Notes under the pieces: generated by a model
Told to the model about the DNA's origin: nothing
The model's input: the letters and a program-made list of their open reading frames with translations, nothing else
Database searches by the model: none
Translations under genes and position numbers: made by a program
Part shown: in pieces, positions 1 to 9,853 of the stretch
How positions within the stretch are numbered: the stretch's first letter is position 1
How the letters are laid out: every line of letters begins with the position of its first letter
DNA from: Clostridia bacterium
GTDB taxonomy: Bacteria; Bacillota; Clostridia; Oscillospirales; CAG-272
Assembly: GCA_017501245.1 (NCBI GenBank)
Contig: JAFVXI010000026.1
Location: 94,932-158,931, forward strand
DNA: 64,000 nt
Reading direction: 5' to 3'

Positions 1-11
1 GGAGAAACAAA

Positions 12-959
12 ATGTCACAAATGAATAAGACACAGGGTCCGGTCAAGCGCGGAGAAGTGTCGAAGCTTAGGTGGACATGGGAAGAGATGAAGAACAATAA
101 AACGGCATACTTCATGGTTGCCCCCTTCCTTCTTCTCTTCATTATATTTACTGTCCTTCCCGTATTCCTTTCGATCATTCTCAGCCTTACCGACTTCAAC
201 ATGCTGCAGGTGCCTAACCTTGTCGGCATAGACAACTATATGAGACTGTTCATGGATGACGAGATCTTCATCCTCGCCTGTCAGAACACTCTTATCTTCG
301 CTTGTATCACAGGTCCCGTATCCTACATACTTGCGCTGCTCGTTGCATGGTTCATCAACGAGCTTCCCCCTAAGATCCGTGCGGTCGTAACGCTCGTCTT
401 CTACGCTCCCTCTATCTCGGGTCAGGCGTACCTCGTATGGAAGACGCTCTTCTCGTCCGACTCCTACGGTTGGGTCAATGCGGTGCTATTAAAATACGGA
501 CTCATCTCCTCGCCCATCCTCTGGTTCAGCGATGCTGACTACGTTATGCCTCTTTGTATCGTGGTTGCGCTCTGGACCTCGCTCGGAACGGCGTTCCTCT
601 CCTTCATCGCAGGTCTTCAGACCATCGATCGCTCGATGTATGAGGCGGCAGCGGTTGACGGAATCAAGAACCGTTGGCAGGAGCTCTGGTACATCACGCT
701 TCCGACCATGCGTCCTCAGCTGATGTTCGGTGCGGTCCTCTCTATTACAAACTCGTTCGGCTTCGGCGGCGTCGTTACCGCTCTTTGCGGATTCCCCTCG
801 GTCGACTATGCGGCGCATACTATAATGCACCACCTGAGTGACTACGGTGGATCACGTTACGAGATAGGTTATTCCTCGGCAATAGCCGTCATTCTCTTCA
901 TTATTATGTTCTCGGCTAACATAATAATCAAGAAGGCTCTATCGAAGGTAGGTGAGTAA
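12..959 (+). CDS. ABC transporter permease, sugar type (MalF/UgpA-like)
   Basis: Integral membrane subunit of a carbohydrate-type ABC importer, 315 aa. A charged cytoplasmic N-terminus (about residues 1-32) precedes six predicted membrane segments. The permease EAA loop, which docks on the ATPase, is visible near residues 209-234 (YEAAAVDG then LPTMRP). The first four bases of the window are GGAG, placed correctly for the ATG at 12. The stop is 2 bases before the next permease, so the two form a pair. The substrate cannot be read from sequence. The binding protein normally upstream would lie outside the window. Confident for family, not for substrate. Confidence 0.9.
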   Translation: MSQMNKTQGPVKRGEVSKLRWTWEEMKNNKTAYFMVAPFLLLFIIFTVLPVFLSIILSLTDFNMLQVPNLVGIDNYMRLFMDDEIFILACQNTLIFACITGPVSYILALLVAWFINELPPKIRAVVTLVFYAPSISGQAYLVWKTLFSSDSYGWVNAVLLKYGLISSPILWFSDADYVMPLCIVVALWTSLGTAFLSFIAGLQTIDRSMYEAAAVDGIKNRWQELWYITLPTMRPQLMFGAVLSITNSFGFGGVVTALCGFPSVDYAAHTIMHHLSDYGGSRYEIGYSSAIAVILFIIMFSANIIIKKALSKVGE

Positions 960-961
960 GG

Positions 962-1837
962 ATGGCACAGAAATTAAGAACTCGCGGCCACAGAGTCGTC
1001 CTTAACAGATCCTCGGGTGGAGATCTTGGTATAACCATCATGCTCACCATCCTCGGCTTGTTCATGTTCATCCCTATGTACTACGTAGTGATCCAGTCGC
1101 TCAAGCCCCTTGATGAGCTGTTCATGTTCCCCCCTCGCTTCTACGTTATGAAGCCCACGCTTGATAACTTTGCAGATCTCTTCACCCTTATGGGTGACTC
1201 CTGGGTGCCCTTCTCGAGATACATATTCAACACGGTATTTATCACGATCTGCGGTACTCTCGGTAACCTGATCTTCGCTTCCATGGCGGCTTATTCGCTT
1301 GCTAAGCTCCGTTTCCCCGGACGTAAGATGATATTCCAGGTCATCGTCATGTCTCTTATGTTCCATTCAACGGTAAACCAGGTTACGCACTTCATCATTC
1401 TGTCCTCCTTCGGATGGATTGATACTTATCTTTCGATCATCATCCCCTCGCTTGCATCCACTATGGGTCTTTACCTTATGAAGCAGTTCATGGAGTCCTC
1501 GGTTCCCGACACGGTCCTTGAGTCTGCACGTCTTGACGGCGCAAGCGAGTTCAGAACCTACCTGACTATCGCAATGCCCATGGTTAAGCCCGCTTGGCTT
1601 ACCCTTATGGTTGAGTGCTTCAAGAACCTGTGGAACGAGGGTTCCTCCGTCTACATTCATTCCGAGGAGCTCAAGACCTTCAACTATGCGATAGGTCAGA
1701 TCCTTGCGGGCGGTATCGCGCGTTCGGGTGCAGGTGCGGCTTCCACGGTCCTTATGATGATGGTCCCCATCATGGTATTCGTATTTAACCAGAGTAAGAT
1801 CGTCGAGACGATGGGCTCGTCGGGAATGAAGGATTAA
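962..1837 (+). CDS. ABC transporter permease, sugar type (MalG/UgpE-like)
   Basis: Second membrane subunit of the pair, 291 aa, six predicted membrane helices. The EAA loop lies near residues 186-210 (LESARLDGAS then AMPMVKP). The start follows the previous stop by 2 bases with a GTGAGTAAGG ribosome site, which indicates translational coupling. MalG-type subunits pair with MalF-type subunits in the inner membrane and share an ATPase, in Firmicutes often an MsmX-like one encoded elsewhere. None is encoded in this block. Confidence 0.9.
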   Translation: MAQKLRTRGHRVVLNRSSGGDLGITIMLTILGLFMFIPMYYVVIQSLKPLDELFMFPPRFYVMKPTLDNFADLFTLMGDSWVPFSRYIFNTVFITICGTLGNLIFASMAAYSLAKLRFPGRKMIFQVIVMSLMFHSTVNQVTHFIILSSFGWIDTYLSIIIPSLASTMGLYLMKQFMESSVPDTVLESARLDGASEFRTYLTIAMPMVKPAWLTLMVECFKNLWNEGSSVYIHSEELKTFNYAIGQILAGGIARSGAGAASTVLMMMVPIMVFVFNQSKIVETMGSSGMKD

Positions 1838-1846
1838 GGAGGGGCT

Positions 1847-4036
1847 ATGAAGAATAAATTAAGCAAAATCATCATACTTGCCCTCACTCTTATCCTCGTG
1901 TTCGGCAGCGTAAGCACCTTTGCTTACGAGTCTTATGATACCTACACCTATTCTATCGACGGTATGCCGCTCCTCTCCCCGATGGCTTATTCGGCAGACG
2001 ATAGCTTCAATTCCTATGACATCGGTCTTGTCGATATGACGGGCAAGGCGCTCACTCAGGCGTCCGACCTCGCCGCAGACGAGGACGGTAATCTCTACAT
2101 CACCGACACGAAGAACAACAGGATAGTCGTCCTTAACAAGTATTACGAAGCTACTCACATCATCGATTCCTACGTCGATGAGTATGGAAATGCGCAGACC
2201 TTCAGCGCTCCCAAGGCAGTATTCGTAAGCAAGAGAGACGTTACTACCGACGTTGAGTCCGATCCCTATCAGGAGAGCCGCATATACGTATGCGATACTA
2301 ATAATGAGAGGATCGTCGTCTTCACTCGTGACTATCAGTATGAGAGAACGGTTGAGCAGCCCTCGACTCCTCTCATCAAGGACGGAGATTTCAGACCCGT
2401 TTCGGTTGCCGTAGATAAGTACGGAAGGATCTTCGTCATCTCCGAGAACCTCTATCAGGGTGTCGTCGTTCTTTCCAGCAAGGGCGATTTCACAGGCTTT
2501 ATCGGCGCTCAGAAGGTTTCCTTCAGCCTTCTCGATCAGATCTGGCGTAACTTCCAGACCGAGGAGCAGAAGGCGGCAAGCCTTAAAAACGTCTCCGTCT
2601 CCTATAACAACATCACCGTTGATGAGGACGGCTTCGTATACGTAACTACCGATAAGATCGCTAAGTCCGAGCAGTATGCAGCGATCAGGAGCAAGTCCGC
2701 TACCTACTCCCCCGTTAAGAAGCTTAATTCCACGGGTGTCGAGATCATGAAGCGTAACGGCTTCTTCGATCCCGGTGGAGAGGTCGTCGACTCCTTCAAC
2801 CAGAACAGGGTATCCACCATCACGGATATCACCCTTGGCCCTGAGGGCTCTTGGACTATCCTTGACTCCAGCCGTTCGAGGCTCTTCACCTACGACGAGG
2901 AGGGCAACCTTCTGTTCGCCTTCGGTGATAACGGAACCCAGCTCGGAAACGCAGAGAGCATCGTCGCAGCAACCTATCAGCTTGTTGACGGCGTATGGCG
3001 TATCTGTATTCTCGATAACAACCAGATGGACGGCTATAAGATCACCGTCTTCACTCCCACCGAGTATTGTGACACGATCATAGCCGCTCTCCGTAACCAG
3101 AACGAGCATAACTACGATGCATCGATCGACTATTGGAGAGACCTCCTTACCAGCAACAACAACTTTGACCTTGCTTATATAGGTATAGGTAAGGCGCTTT
3201 ACAGCCAGGGCGAGTATGCCGAGGCTTATGCAATGCTCCAGAAGGCGTATGAGACCAACTATGCGTCCGATGCCTTCGCAGAAATGAGAAAGGATATCAT
3301 CGAGGACTCGATCCTTATTATCGTTGCAGGCGTTATCGCTCTCATCGTCCTTTTCGTTAAGTTCCTTGGCTATGCCAAGAAGCTGAATAAGATCACTACG
3401 CTAAAGGTCGGAAGAAAGAGCTATTGGGAGGAGCTTGTTTACGCCTTCCATCTCGTCTTCCATCCCTTCGATGGCTTCTGGGATCTTAAGCACGAGCAGC
3501 GCGGCTCCGTAAGAGCGGGTACTACTTATCTCGCTATTACGATAGTCTGCTTCTTCTACAACACCGTTGCTCAGGGCTACCTCTTCAACACCAGAGGCAG
3601 CTTCACTAACATTTTCGTAACGCTCATTTCCGTCCTCGTTCCCGTAATGCTTTGGATAGTAGCGAACTGGTGTCTCACCACGCTCTTCGACGGAGAGGGA
3701 AGCTTCAAGGATATCTATATCGCAACCACCTATTCCTTGGCGCCTCTTCCCATCTTCATCGTTCTCTCTACCGTTCTTTCCAACATTATGACCACCACCG
3801 AGGGCACGATGGTAACCATGCTTATCACTATCGGACTCATCTGGGTAGGAATCCTTCTGTTCTTCGGAACGCTCGTTACCCACGATTATTCGCTTGGTAA
3901 GAACTTCGTCACCATCCTCGGAACGATCGTAGCCATGGTAGTTATCATGTTCATTGCGATCCTCTTCTCGAGCCTTGTCATCAAGATGGTTCAGTTCGTA
4001 ATTTCGATATTCGCCGAGATCGGCAACAGAGTCTAG
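1847..4036 (+). CDS. NHL-repeat / TPR / Yip1-domain membrane protein
   Basis: 729-aa fusion protein. Residues 1-26 look like a signal peptide (cleavage near TFA-YE). Residues about 60-410 carry NHL-propeller-like repeats, seen as recurring DEDGNLYITDTKNNRIVV-type strands (DKYGRIFVIS, DEDGFVYVTT, GPEGSWTILD). Residues about 415-475 resemble TPR helices. A membrane helix (about 487-509) leads to a C-terminal Yip1-like domain (about 525-729) with about five membrane helices. The predicted topology is an external propeller on a membrane domain. It begins 10 bases after the permease pair and precedes the DUF5696 gene, so it is probably a surface component of the same transport or glycan-handling system. 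Function unknown; domain calls are by eye. Confidence 0.75.
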   Translation: MKNKLSKIIILALTLILVFGSVSTFAYESYDTYTYSIDGMPLLSPMAYSADDSFNSYDIGLVDMTGKALTQASDLAADEDGNLYITDTKNNRIVVLNKYYEATHIIDSYVDEYGNAQTFSAPKAVFVSKRDVTTDVESDPYQESRIYVCDTNNERIVVFTRDYQYERTVEQPSTPLIKDGDFRPVSVAVDKYGRIFVISENLYQGVVVLSSKGDFTGFIGAQKVSFSLLDQIWRNFQTEEQKAASLKNVSVSYNNITVDEDGFVYVTTDKIAKSEQYAAIRSKSATYSPVKKLNSTGVEIMKRNGFFDPGGEVVDSFNQNRVSTITDITLGPEGSWTILDSSRSRLFTYDEEGNLLFAFGDNGTQLGNAESIVAATYQLVDGVWRICILDNNQMDGYKITVFTPTEYCDTIIAALRNQNEHNYDASIDYWRDLLTSNNNFDLAYIGIGKALYSQGEYAEAYAMLQKAYETNYASDAFAEMRKDIIEDSILIIVAGVIALIVLFVKFLGYAKKLNKITTLKVGRKSYWEELVYAFHLVFHPFDGFWDLKHEQRGSVRAGTTYLAITIVCFFYNTVAQGYLFNTRGSFTNIFVTLISVLVPVMLWIVANWCLTTLFDGEGSFKDIYIATTYSLAPLPIFIVLSTVLSNIMTTTEGTMVTMLITIGLIWVGILLFFGTLVTHDYSLGKNFVTILGTIVAMVVIMFIAILFSSLVIKMVQFVISIFAEIGNRV

Positions 4037-4056
4037 TAAAGCGGAGGTTAATATAA

Positions 4057-7000
4057 ATGAATATGAAAAAGATTTTATCGTCCGCTTTGGTGGCTCTGAT
4101 GCTCTTCGCCTCTGTGGTTGGTCTTATCCCTGTTAAGGTAGATGCGGCAACGACCGGATCTATCGCAGCAGCTGATAAAACCGTCACCGAGATCAAGGCG
4201 ATCGTCGAAGCGACCTACAAGTACAAATTCGAGACCGCACAGGAGATGCTTGATTACGAGATCTCCAAGGGCTATATCGATCAGGTCAGCTCCAAGGGCG
4301 GCGACTACACCATTTTCGTAAACAGATATACCGGAACTGTTTACTACAAAAACAATCTCACCGGTCAGATGCTCACGAGCAACCCCTATGAGACGGGTAT
4401 CTATACCTCTCTTGAGACTCAGAGAGCACTGATGAATCAGATAACCATCAAGTATTCTCACGACAACGGTGAAGCTCCCGCCAACAACGGCGAGCTTACC
4501 AGTGCAAAGGACGCTGCAGAGCGTGGTCAGGTCTCCACGACCCTTATCCCGAACGGTATCAGAGTAAACTATACCATCGGTGACACCACGACCAGGTTCA
4601 TCGTTCCTATGCAGATCACGGGTGATGATTTCGTTGAGTATATCCTTAATCCCATAATCTCCTACTACGAGGAGCTCATCGAGGAGCATCTCGTCGAGGA
4701 GTTCGACCTCGTTGACACCGACTATAAGTTCTATTCCGTAGACAAGTGGAAGAAGGCTGAGATCTATGACGAGTACGGTTATCTCGATCTCAACGCTGCG
4801 GTCAGATACGCAGAGGTCACCGAGGCGCTCTACCTGAAGAAGAATATCGACGCCGACGTCAAGACTCTTCTCGTAGACGTTAACCTCGCTATCAAGAACC
4901 TCAGAAACTACTTCACCTTCCAGTATCCCGAGAAGTATGAGGACGGTGACTACCCCGAAAATATTCCCGTCCTTGCTGATGGAACTGCGGTGTATATCTG
5001 TAACCTCAATAACGAGACCAAGCTCAGAAAGCTTGAGAAGAATCTCGCTAAGTACGCAGGATATAACGTAACCATTCTCAACAAGCACGAGGAGGCTTGT
5101 GAGTATGAGCACGAGGCGATGGAGCATCCCGTGTTCCGCTGCTCGATCGAGTATAGCTTCAATTCCGACGGCTCTCTCTCAGTCAGACTCCCTGTCAACT
5201 CTATCAGCTTCGATGAGGAGGTCTACAACCTCGAGTCCATCACGCCTCTCCAGTTCTTCGGTGCAGGCGACCTTAACACCGACGGCTACGTATTCATCCC
5301 CGACGGTGCGGGCTCGGTTATCGAGTATGAGGACTTCTACGTTGAGAACAATAAGCAGAACGTCTATATGAAGCTCTCCGTTTACGGCGACGACTTCGCT
5401 TATGCAAACCCCTCGGGCAAGCATAAGGAGCTCATTACTCTCCCCGTCTACGGTGTAACCACCGAGAACGAGCGTGGCGGCGTTATGTACAACGAAGGAT
5501 ACTTCGCTATCCTCGAGGAGGGTGCATCGCTTGCTACGATGTACGTTGCATTCGGCGGAAGCTCGCATAAGTATTCCGACGTTTATGCATCCTATTCTCC
5601 TTACCCCTCCGACCAGTACGTGCTTAACGCTTCGACCGGCGGATCTAACGCAACCTACACCATCGTATCCGATTCTAAGTACACCGGATCCTACGTCACC
5701 AGATACGTTATGCTCGGTGATGAAACCGATCCTACTACCTATAATGCAAGCTACGTTGGCATGGCGACCTACTACCGTGATTACCTTAAGGCAAACGGTA
5801 TGCTCAAGTCGCTTGAGAACATTGAGGATAATCTTCCTCTCTACATCGAGGCGCTCGGCTCTATGTCGATCGTTGAGAAGTTCCTCACCTTCCCCGTGAC
5901 CGTTTCTAAGCCCCTTACCACCTTCGCTGACATCGTCACGATGTATAAGGAGCTCTCCGACGTAACGACCAAGTTTGAGTCCAAGGCTAAGGAGTATAGA
6001 GATAAGTCGGCTCTCGAGGTCGATAACAAGACGCTTCGCGAGAAGTATCTCGCAAGAGCAGAGGAGTATGATGTCCTCGTCGATACGATGAAGAGCATCA
6101 CGAACGTAAACTTCAAGCTCACCGGCTTCGCTAACGGCGGTATGTATTACACCTACCCCTCCAAGGTAGCTTGGGAGAACGCTTGCGGAGGCTCCGCAGG
6201 CTTCACCGGACTTATCAACTCCGCAAAGGAGATCAATGCGGTCGATGGCTCTCACTTCGGCGTGTTCCCAGAGTTTGATTTCTCTTATATGAGCAACTCC
6301 GCCTGGTTCGACGGAATCAGCGAGGGAACCGATCTCTCCCGAATGGTCGATAACCGTTATGCCTCCAAGCAGGTTTATAACTCCGTTCTCGGCATTTACG
6401 AGTCCTTCTATTCGATGGTCATCTCCACCGATGCCCTCGACAGACTCTACACTCAGTTTAATAAGAGCTATTCCGCCTTCGGTCACAAGGCTCTCTCGCT
6501 TTCGACCCTCGGCTCGGATCTTAACTCTAACTTCGATAGCGAAAATCCCATTAACCGTGACGATTCCTCCTCGAACGTCGTTGCCCTCCTCGACAGGATC
6601 GCAAACACCGATGGCTACGAGGTCATGATCTCGGTAGGAAATTCCTACACCCTCGGCTATGCGGATCACATCCTCGACATCGCTACCGACTCCTCTCACT
6701 TCACATACTCCTCCTATACCGTACCCTTCATCGGCATGGTGCTTCATAGCTACGTAAATTACGCAGGCTCGCCTCTTAACTATTCGGGCTCTCCCGACTA
6801 CGAGATCCTTCGTGCGATCGAGAGCGGCGCTTCGCTTTATTACATCCTCTGCTATGACAACACCGAGTTTATGAAGGAGGATGAGATCCTTAACGATTAC
6901 TACGGTATCGACTATCAGAACTGGTATGATAACCTTGTCAGACAGTATAACAAGCTGAACAACGCTACCGCTCAGTATCAGTCCTTCGAGATCGTAAACC

Positions 7001-7587
7001 ACGAGATCATCCTTGCAGAGCGTGTGATCGACAGTAAGGAGAGTGCGGCAAACGCCGAGCTTATCAAGAACGAGTTCCTCGCTCTCGTAAGACGCGAGAT
7101 TGAAAACGCTATTAACGATGCATTCAACGCTCTCGGCTCCGCCAACGTTGGCGCAGGCGTTAAGATCACCATTAATGCGGAGACCCTCGTCGCACAGGCT
7201 GAGGACGTCCTCAACATCGCTGACCTCGACGCTACCACCGATAACGGCGTCGCCGACACCTTCTACGAGAAGCTTCTTGAGATCAAGGCTGAGTACGAAA
7301 GTGCTTATTCCTCCTCTACGAGTGCTCTTGGCGAGGTGTCCGTATCCACTCTTGCAGACTACAAGAGCGAGTATGACTTCGTTACCGACTCTACGGCATA
7401 CGACGATGATTACGATTATACCGATTACACCGCTGATAACAAGCGTGTAGCCGTCGTAACCTACAAAAATGCCGAAACCGGCGAGATCGCACAGTTCATT
7501 CTTAACTACAACGTATTCACAGTCAAGGTTGACCTTGGCGATGGCAATCCGGTCGAGATTCCTAAGTACGGATTCCACAAAATTTGA
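4057..7587 (+). CDS. Large secreted DUF5696 domain protein
   Basis: 1176 aa. The N-terminus is a Sec signal peptide (MKKILSSALVALMLF, then AxA-type cleavage around VDA-AT); no lipobox is seen. The centre has the signature I associate with DUF5696: FFGAGDLNTDGYVFIPDG near residues 400-417, followed by YGDDFAY and repeated aromatic beta-rich segments. The C-terminal 150 residues are acidic and Asp/Tyr-rich. No catalytic residues can be assigned. A GGAGG site lies 9 bases before the ATG. It lies between two sugar permease pairs, so a cell-surface role in binding or presenting a saccharide is plausible, but this is inference from context. Confidence 0.75.
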   Translation: MNMKKILSSALVALMLFASVVGLIPVKVDAATTGSIAAADKTVTEIKAIVEATYKYKFETAQEMLDYEISKGYIDQVSSKGGDYTIFVNRYTGTVYYKNNLTGQMLTSNPYETGIYTSLETQRALMNQITIKYSHDNGEAPANNGELTSAKDAAERGQVSTTLIPNGIRVNYTIGDTTTRFIVPMQITGDDFVEYILNPIISYYEELIEEHLVEEFDLVDTDYKFYSVDKWKKAEIYDEYGYLDLNAAVRYAEVTEALYLKKNIDADVKTLLVDVNLAIKNLRNYFTFQYPEKYEDGDYPENIPVLADGTAVYICNLNNETKLRKLEKNLAKYAGYNVTILNKHEEACEYEHEAMEHPVFRCSIEYSFNSDGSLSVRLPVNSISFDEEVYNLESITPLQFFGAGDLNTDGYVFIPDGAGSVIEYEDFYVENNKQNVYMKLSVYGDDFAYANPSGKHKELITLPVYGVTTENERGGVMYNEGYFAILEEGASLATMYVAFGGSSHKYSDVYASYSPYPSDQYVLNASTGGSNATYTIVSDSKYTGSYVTRYVMLGDETDPTTYNASYVGMATYYRDYLKANGMLKSLENIEDNLPLYIEALGSMSIVEKFLTFPVTVSKPLTTFADIVTMYKELSDVTTKFESKAKEYRDKSALEVDNKTLREKYLARAEEYDVLVDTMKSITNVNFKLTGFANGGMYYTYPSKVAWENACGGSAGFTGLINSAKEINAVDGSHFGVFPEFDFSYMSNSAWFDGISEGTDLSRMVDNRYASKQVYNSVLGIYESFYSMVISTDALDRLYTQFNKSYSAFGHKALSLSTLGSDLNSNFDSENPINRDDSSSNVVALLDRIANTDGYEVMISVGNSYTLGYADHILDIATDSSHFTYSSYTVPFIGMVLHSYVNYAGSPLNYSGSPDYEILRAIESGASLYYILCYDNTEFMKEDEILNDYYGIDYQNWYDNLVRQYNKLNNATAQYQSFEIVNHEIILAERVIDSKESAANAELIKNEFLALVRREIENAINDAFNALGSANVGAGVKITINAETLVAQAEDVLNIADLDATTDNGVADTFYEKLLEIKAEYESAYSSSTSALGEVSVSTLADYKSEYDFVTDSTAYDDDYDYTDYTADNKRVAVVTYKNAETGEIAQFILNYNVFTVKVDLGDGNPVEIPKYGFHKI

Positions 7588-7604
7588 TGAAAGGAGACAC
7601 GAAA

Positions 7605-8576
7605 ATGGAAGAAACTGTTGTAACGGTAGCACAGCCTACCGAGAAGAGAAGACGCCGTCGTTCCGCTTCGCTTGAGAAAAGGCGTGCAAGAGCGGGTTAC
7701 GTATTCGTGCTCCCCTTCATCCTTGGTGTAGTTCTCATTTACCTGCCTATTCTTATCGACTCTATCTGGTGGAGCTTCTTCGTCAGATCGACTCAGTATG
7801 TAAACGGCATCCCCACCGAGATCTATACTCCTAACTATTTCAACTACTACATTAACGCATTCACTCAGTCACCCAACTTTGTCACGACGCTTCTTGCATC
7901 TATTCAGGAGCTGCTCTTTGAGGTCCCCGCAATTATTATCTTTGCGCTCTTTATCGCAGTAGTCCTTAACCAGAAGATGCTTGGCAGAGCAGCGTTCAGA
8001 GCTATCTTCTTCGTCCCCGTTATTATCGCGACCGGTCTTATGGATTCGATCAACGGTGCAGATATTGCAACCGGTCAGACCCAGGCAGGTATAGACGACG
8101 GTACGGGTGCCGCAGCAGGCGCGGGAATTATCAACGCACTCGACGTTCAGGTCATCTTCCAGTCCATGGCTATCGGAGGAGAGCTTGTAACCTACGTCGT
8201 TGAGCTTGTAAATAATATCTATAATATTATTAACTATTCCGGCGTTCAGATGCTTATCTTCCTTGCAGGTCTTCAGTCGATATCTCCCTCGATTTACGAG
8301 GCGTGCCGTATCGACGGTGCAACAGGCTGGGAGACGTTCTGGAAGGTTACCTTCCCGATGATATCGCCTATGATCCTTGTAAACGCCGTCTACACGGTTA
8401 TAGACTCGTTTACCAGATCGAGCAACCCGATGATGGTGTTCATCGACGGTCAGACCTCCGTCGATCCTCACTACGCTATTGCGATGTATTGGATATACTT
8501 CGTGGTCGTTCTTCTCATCATCGGTATAGTGGCGGCGGTAGCGTCTACGATGGTATTCTATCAGAGAAAGGATTAA
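7605..8576 (+). CDS. ABC transporter permease, sugar type (second pair, MalF/LplB-like)
   Basis: 323 aa from the ATG at 7605, chosen because AAAGGAG lies just upstream; an alternative TTG at 7584 would place that site inside the gene. A very basic N-terminus (RRRRR near residue 12) precedes six membrane helices. The EAA loop lies near residues 230-255 (YEACRIDGATG then TFPMISP). A roughly 70-residue Gly/Ala-rich external insertion (about residues 146-215) stands where family members usually have a short loop. That may be a contact site for the surface proteins encoded upstream, which is speculative. Confidence 0.88.
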   Translation: MEETVVTVAQPTEKRRRRRSASLEKRRARAGYVFVLPFILGVVLIYLPILIDSIWWSFFVRSTQYVNGIPTEIYTPNYFNYYINAFTQSPNFVTTLLASIQELLFEVPAIIIFALFIAVVLNQKMLGRAAFRAIFFVPVIIATGLMDSINGADIATGQTQAGIDDGTGAAAGAGIINALDVQVIFQSMAIGGELVTYVVELVNNIYNIINYSGVQMLIFLAGLQSISPSIYEACRIDGATGWETFWKVTFPMISPMILVNAVYTVIDSFTRSSNPMMVFIDGQTSVDPHYAIAMYWIYFVVVLLIIGIVAAVASTMVFYQRKD

Positions 8577-8588
8577 GGAGGTGCAGAC

Positions 8589-9665
8589 ATGGCTTCAATG
8601 AACAATGAATCTACTCCGGTAGTAAAAAGAGAAACCAAGAACAGCATCTCTGTTGACTTCGAGGGCAAGCTTACCTCTAAGGAAAGGCTTATGAACAAGC
8701 TCAAGGAATCCAACACCTGGATCACCGCGGGCGTAAACCTCGTAAGATTCCTCCTTATGCTTGGCGTTTCCTTCGTAATTCTCTATCCCTTCCTTGCCCG
8801 TATTGCAAACTCGTTTATGACAAAGGAGGACGTTCTTGACGCAACGGTTTCTCTCGTTCCCAAGAACCCCACCCTCGAGATCTATCAGGCGATCATATTC
8901 GAGAACAATTATTTCGAGGCATTCTTAAACACGCTTCTTCTTTCCCTGATGTGTGCGCTTGTTCAGATGATGGTATCCTGCCTTGTAGGCTACGGTCTTG
9001 CTAAGTTCAAGTTTAAGGGAAATGCAGTTGTTATGATCGCAGTTATCGTAACGATGGTTATCCCCCATAGCGCACTTCAGACCTCGCTGATGAAGCACTT
9101 TGCGGCCTTCGATCTTGCTACGGTAATCTCCTGGGGCTACCCCGGCATCATCGAGCTTATCACCGGGCAGAACGGCCTTGACCTGACCTTCACGTTCTGG
9201 CCTCTGTTCATCCTGTCCATCGGCGGTCTCGCATTTAAGAACGGACTCTATATCTATCTGATGCGTCAGTTCTTCAAGGGCGTTCCCGATGAGCTTGAGG
9301 AGTCCGCATACGTTGACGGATCCGGCGTATATCGTACGTTCTTCCAGATCATTCTTCCTCTTGCGGTTCCTATGATGATCACCATATTCCTCTTCTCCTT
9401 CTCCTGGCAGTGGACTGATGAATTCTATCACGGTCTGTTCTTCTACACGAAGGATCCGAGGTATCAGGTGCTTCTTATGCCCGATATGTACACGACCATG
9501 CCTCCCTCGCTCATTCCTCCGAACGGCTACGGCGCAACCACGCTGTACACCAACATCGTTCAGAATACGGCAGGTATGCTCATTATCGCTCCCCTTATCA
9601 TTATGTATCTGTTCTGTCAGAGATATCTCGTTGAGGGCATCGAGCGTTCGGGTATCGTTGGCTAA
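8589..9665 (+). CDS. ABC transporter permease, sugar type (second pair, MalG-like)
   Basis: 358 aa, longer than most MalG-type subunits (about 280). A soluble N-terminus of about 45 residues precedes the first helix, and an extra loop lies around residues 170-205 before the EAA region (LEESAYVDGSG then ILPLAVP, near 237-262). GGAGG lies 7 bases before the ATG. It is the last gene of the block and is followed by a strong terminator at 9695. It pairs with the preceding permease. The shared enlarged loops suggest that this pair serves an unusual receptor. Confidence 0.88.
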   Translation: MASMNNESTPVVKRETKNSISVDFEGKLTSKERLMNKLKESNTWITAGVNLVRFLLMLGVSFVILYPFLARIANSFMTKEDVLDATVSLVPKNPTLEIYQAIIFENNYFEAFLNTLLLSLMCALVQMMVSCLVGYGLAKFKFKGNAVVMIAVIVTMVIPHSALQTSLMKHFAAFDLATVISWGYPGIIELITGQNGLDLTFTFWPLFILSIGGLAFKNGLYIYLMRQFFKGVPDELEESAYVDGSGVYRTFFQIILPLAVPMMITIFLFSFSWQWTDEFYHGLFFYTKDPRYQVLLMPDMYTTMPPSLIPPNGYGATTLYTNIVQNTAGMLIIAPLIIMYLFCQRYLVEGIERSGIVG

Positions 9666-9694
9666 TCCACTTTTATGCGTTTTATGCATATCTT

Positions 9695-9727
9695 GGGCGG
9701 CTTTTAGGAATAAAAGCCGCCCTTATT
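9695..9727 (+). terminator. Intrinsic terminator of the first block
   Basis: GGGCGGCTTTT and AAAAGCCGCCC form a perfect 11-bp stem with a 6-nt loop, followed by TTATT. It lies 30 bases after the last permease stop. Confidence 0.85.
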
Positions 9728-9853
9728 CATTAATTATGGAAATTTATTCAGTTAACTATGGGTAATAATTCACTAAAATGCAACGTTTCAGCACCCCATT
9801 TATGTAACATTGTATGAAATTTGCAACAACTGAAAAAAACCTGTAATTTTTCC

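Noticed and set aside
5179..7632. 817-codon open frame on the minus strand inside the DUF5696 gene
   Set aside because: It mirrors the plus-strand gene's codon pattern, has no ribosome site, signal or recognisable motif, and the plus-strand protein has clear family signatures.
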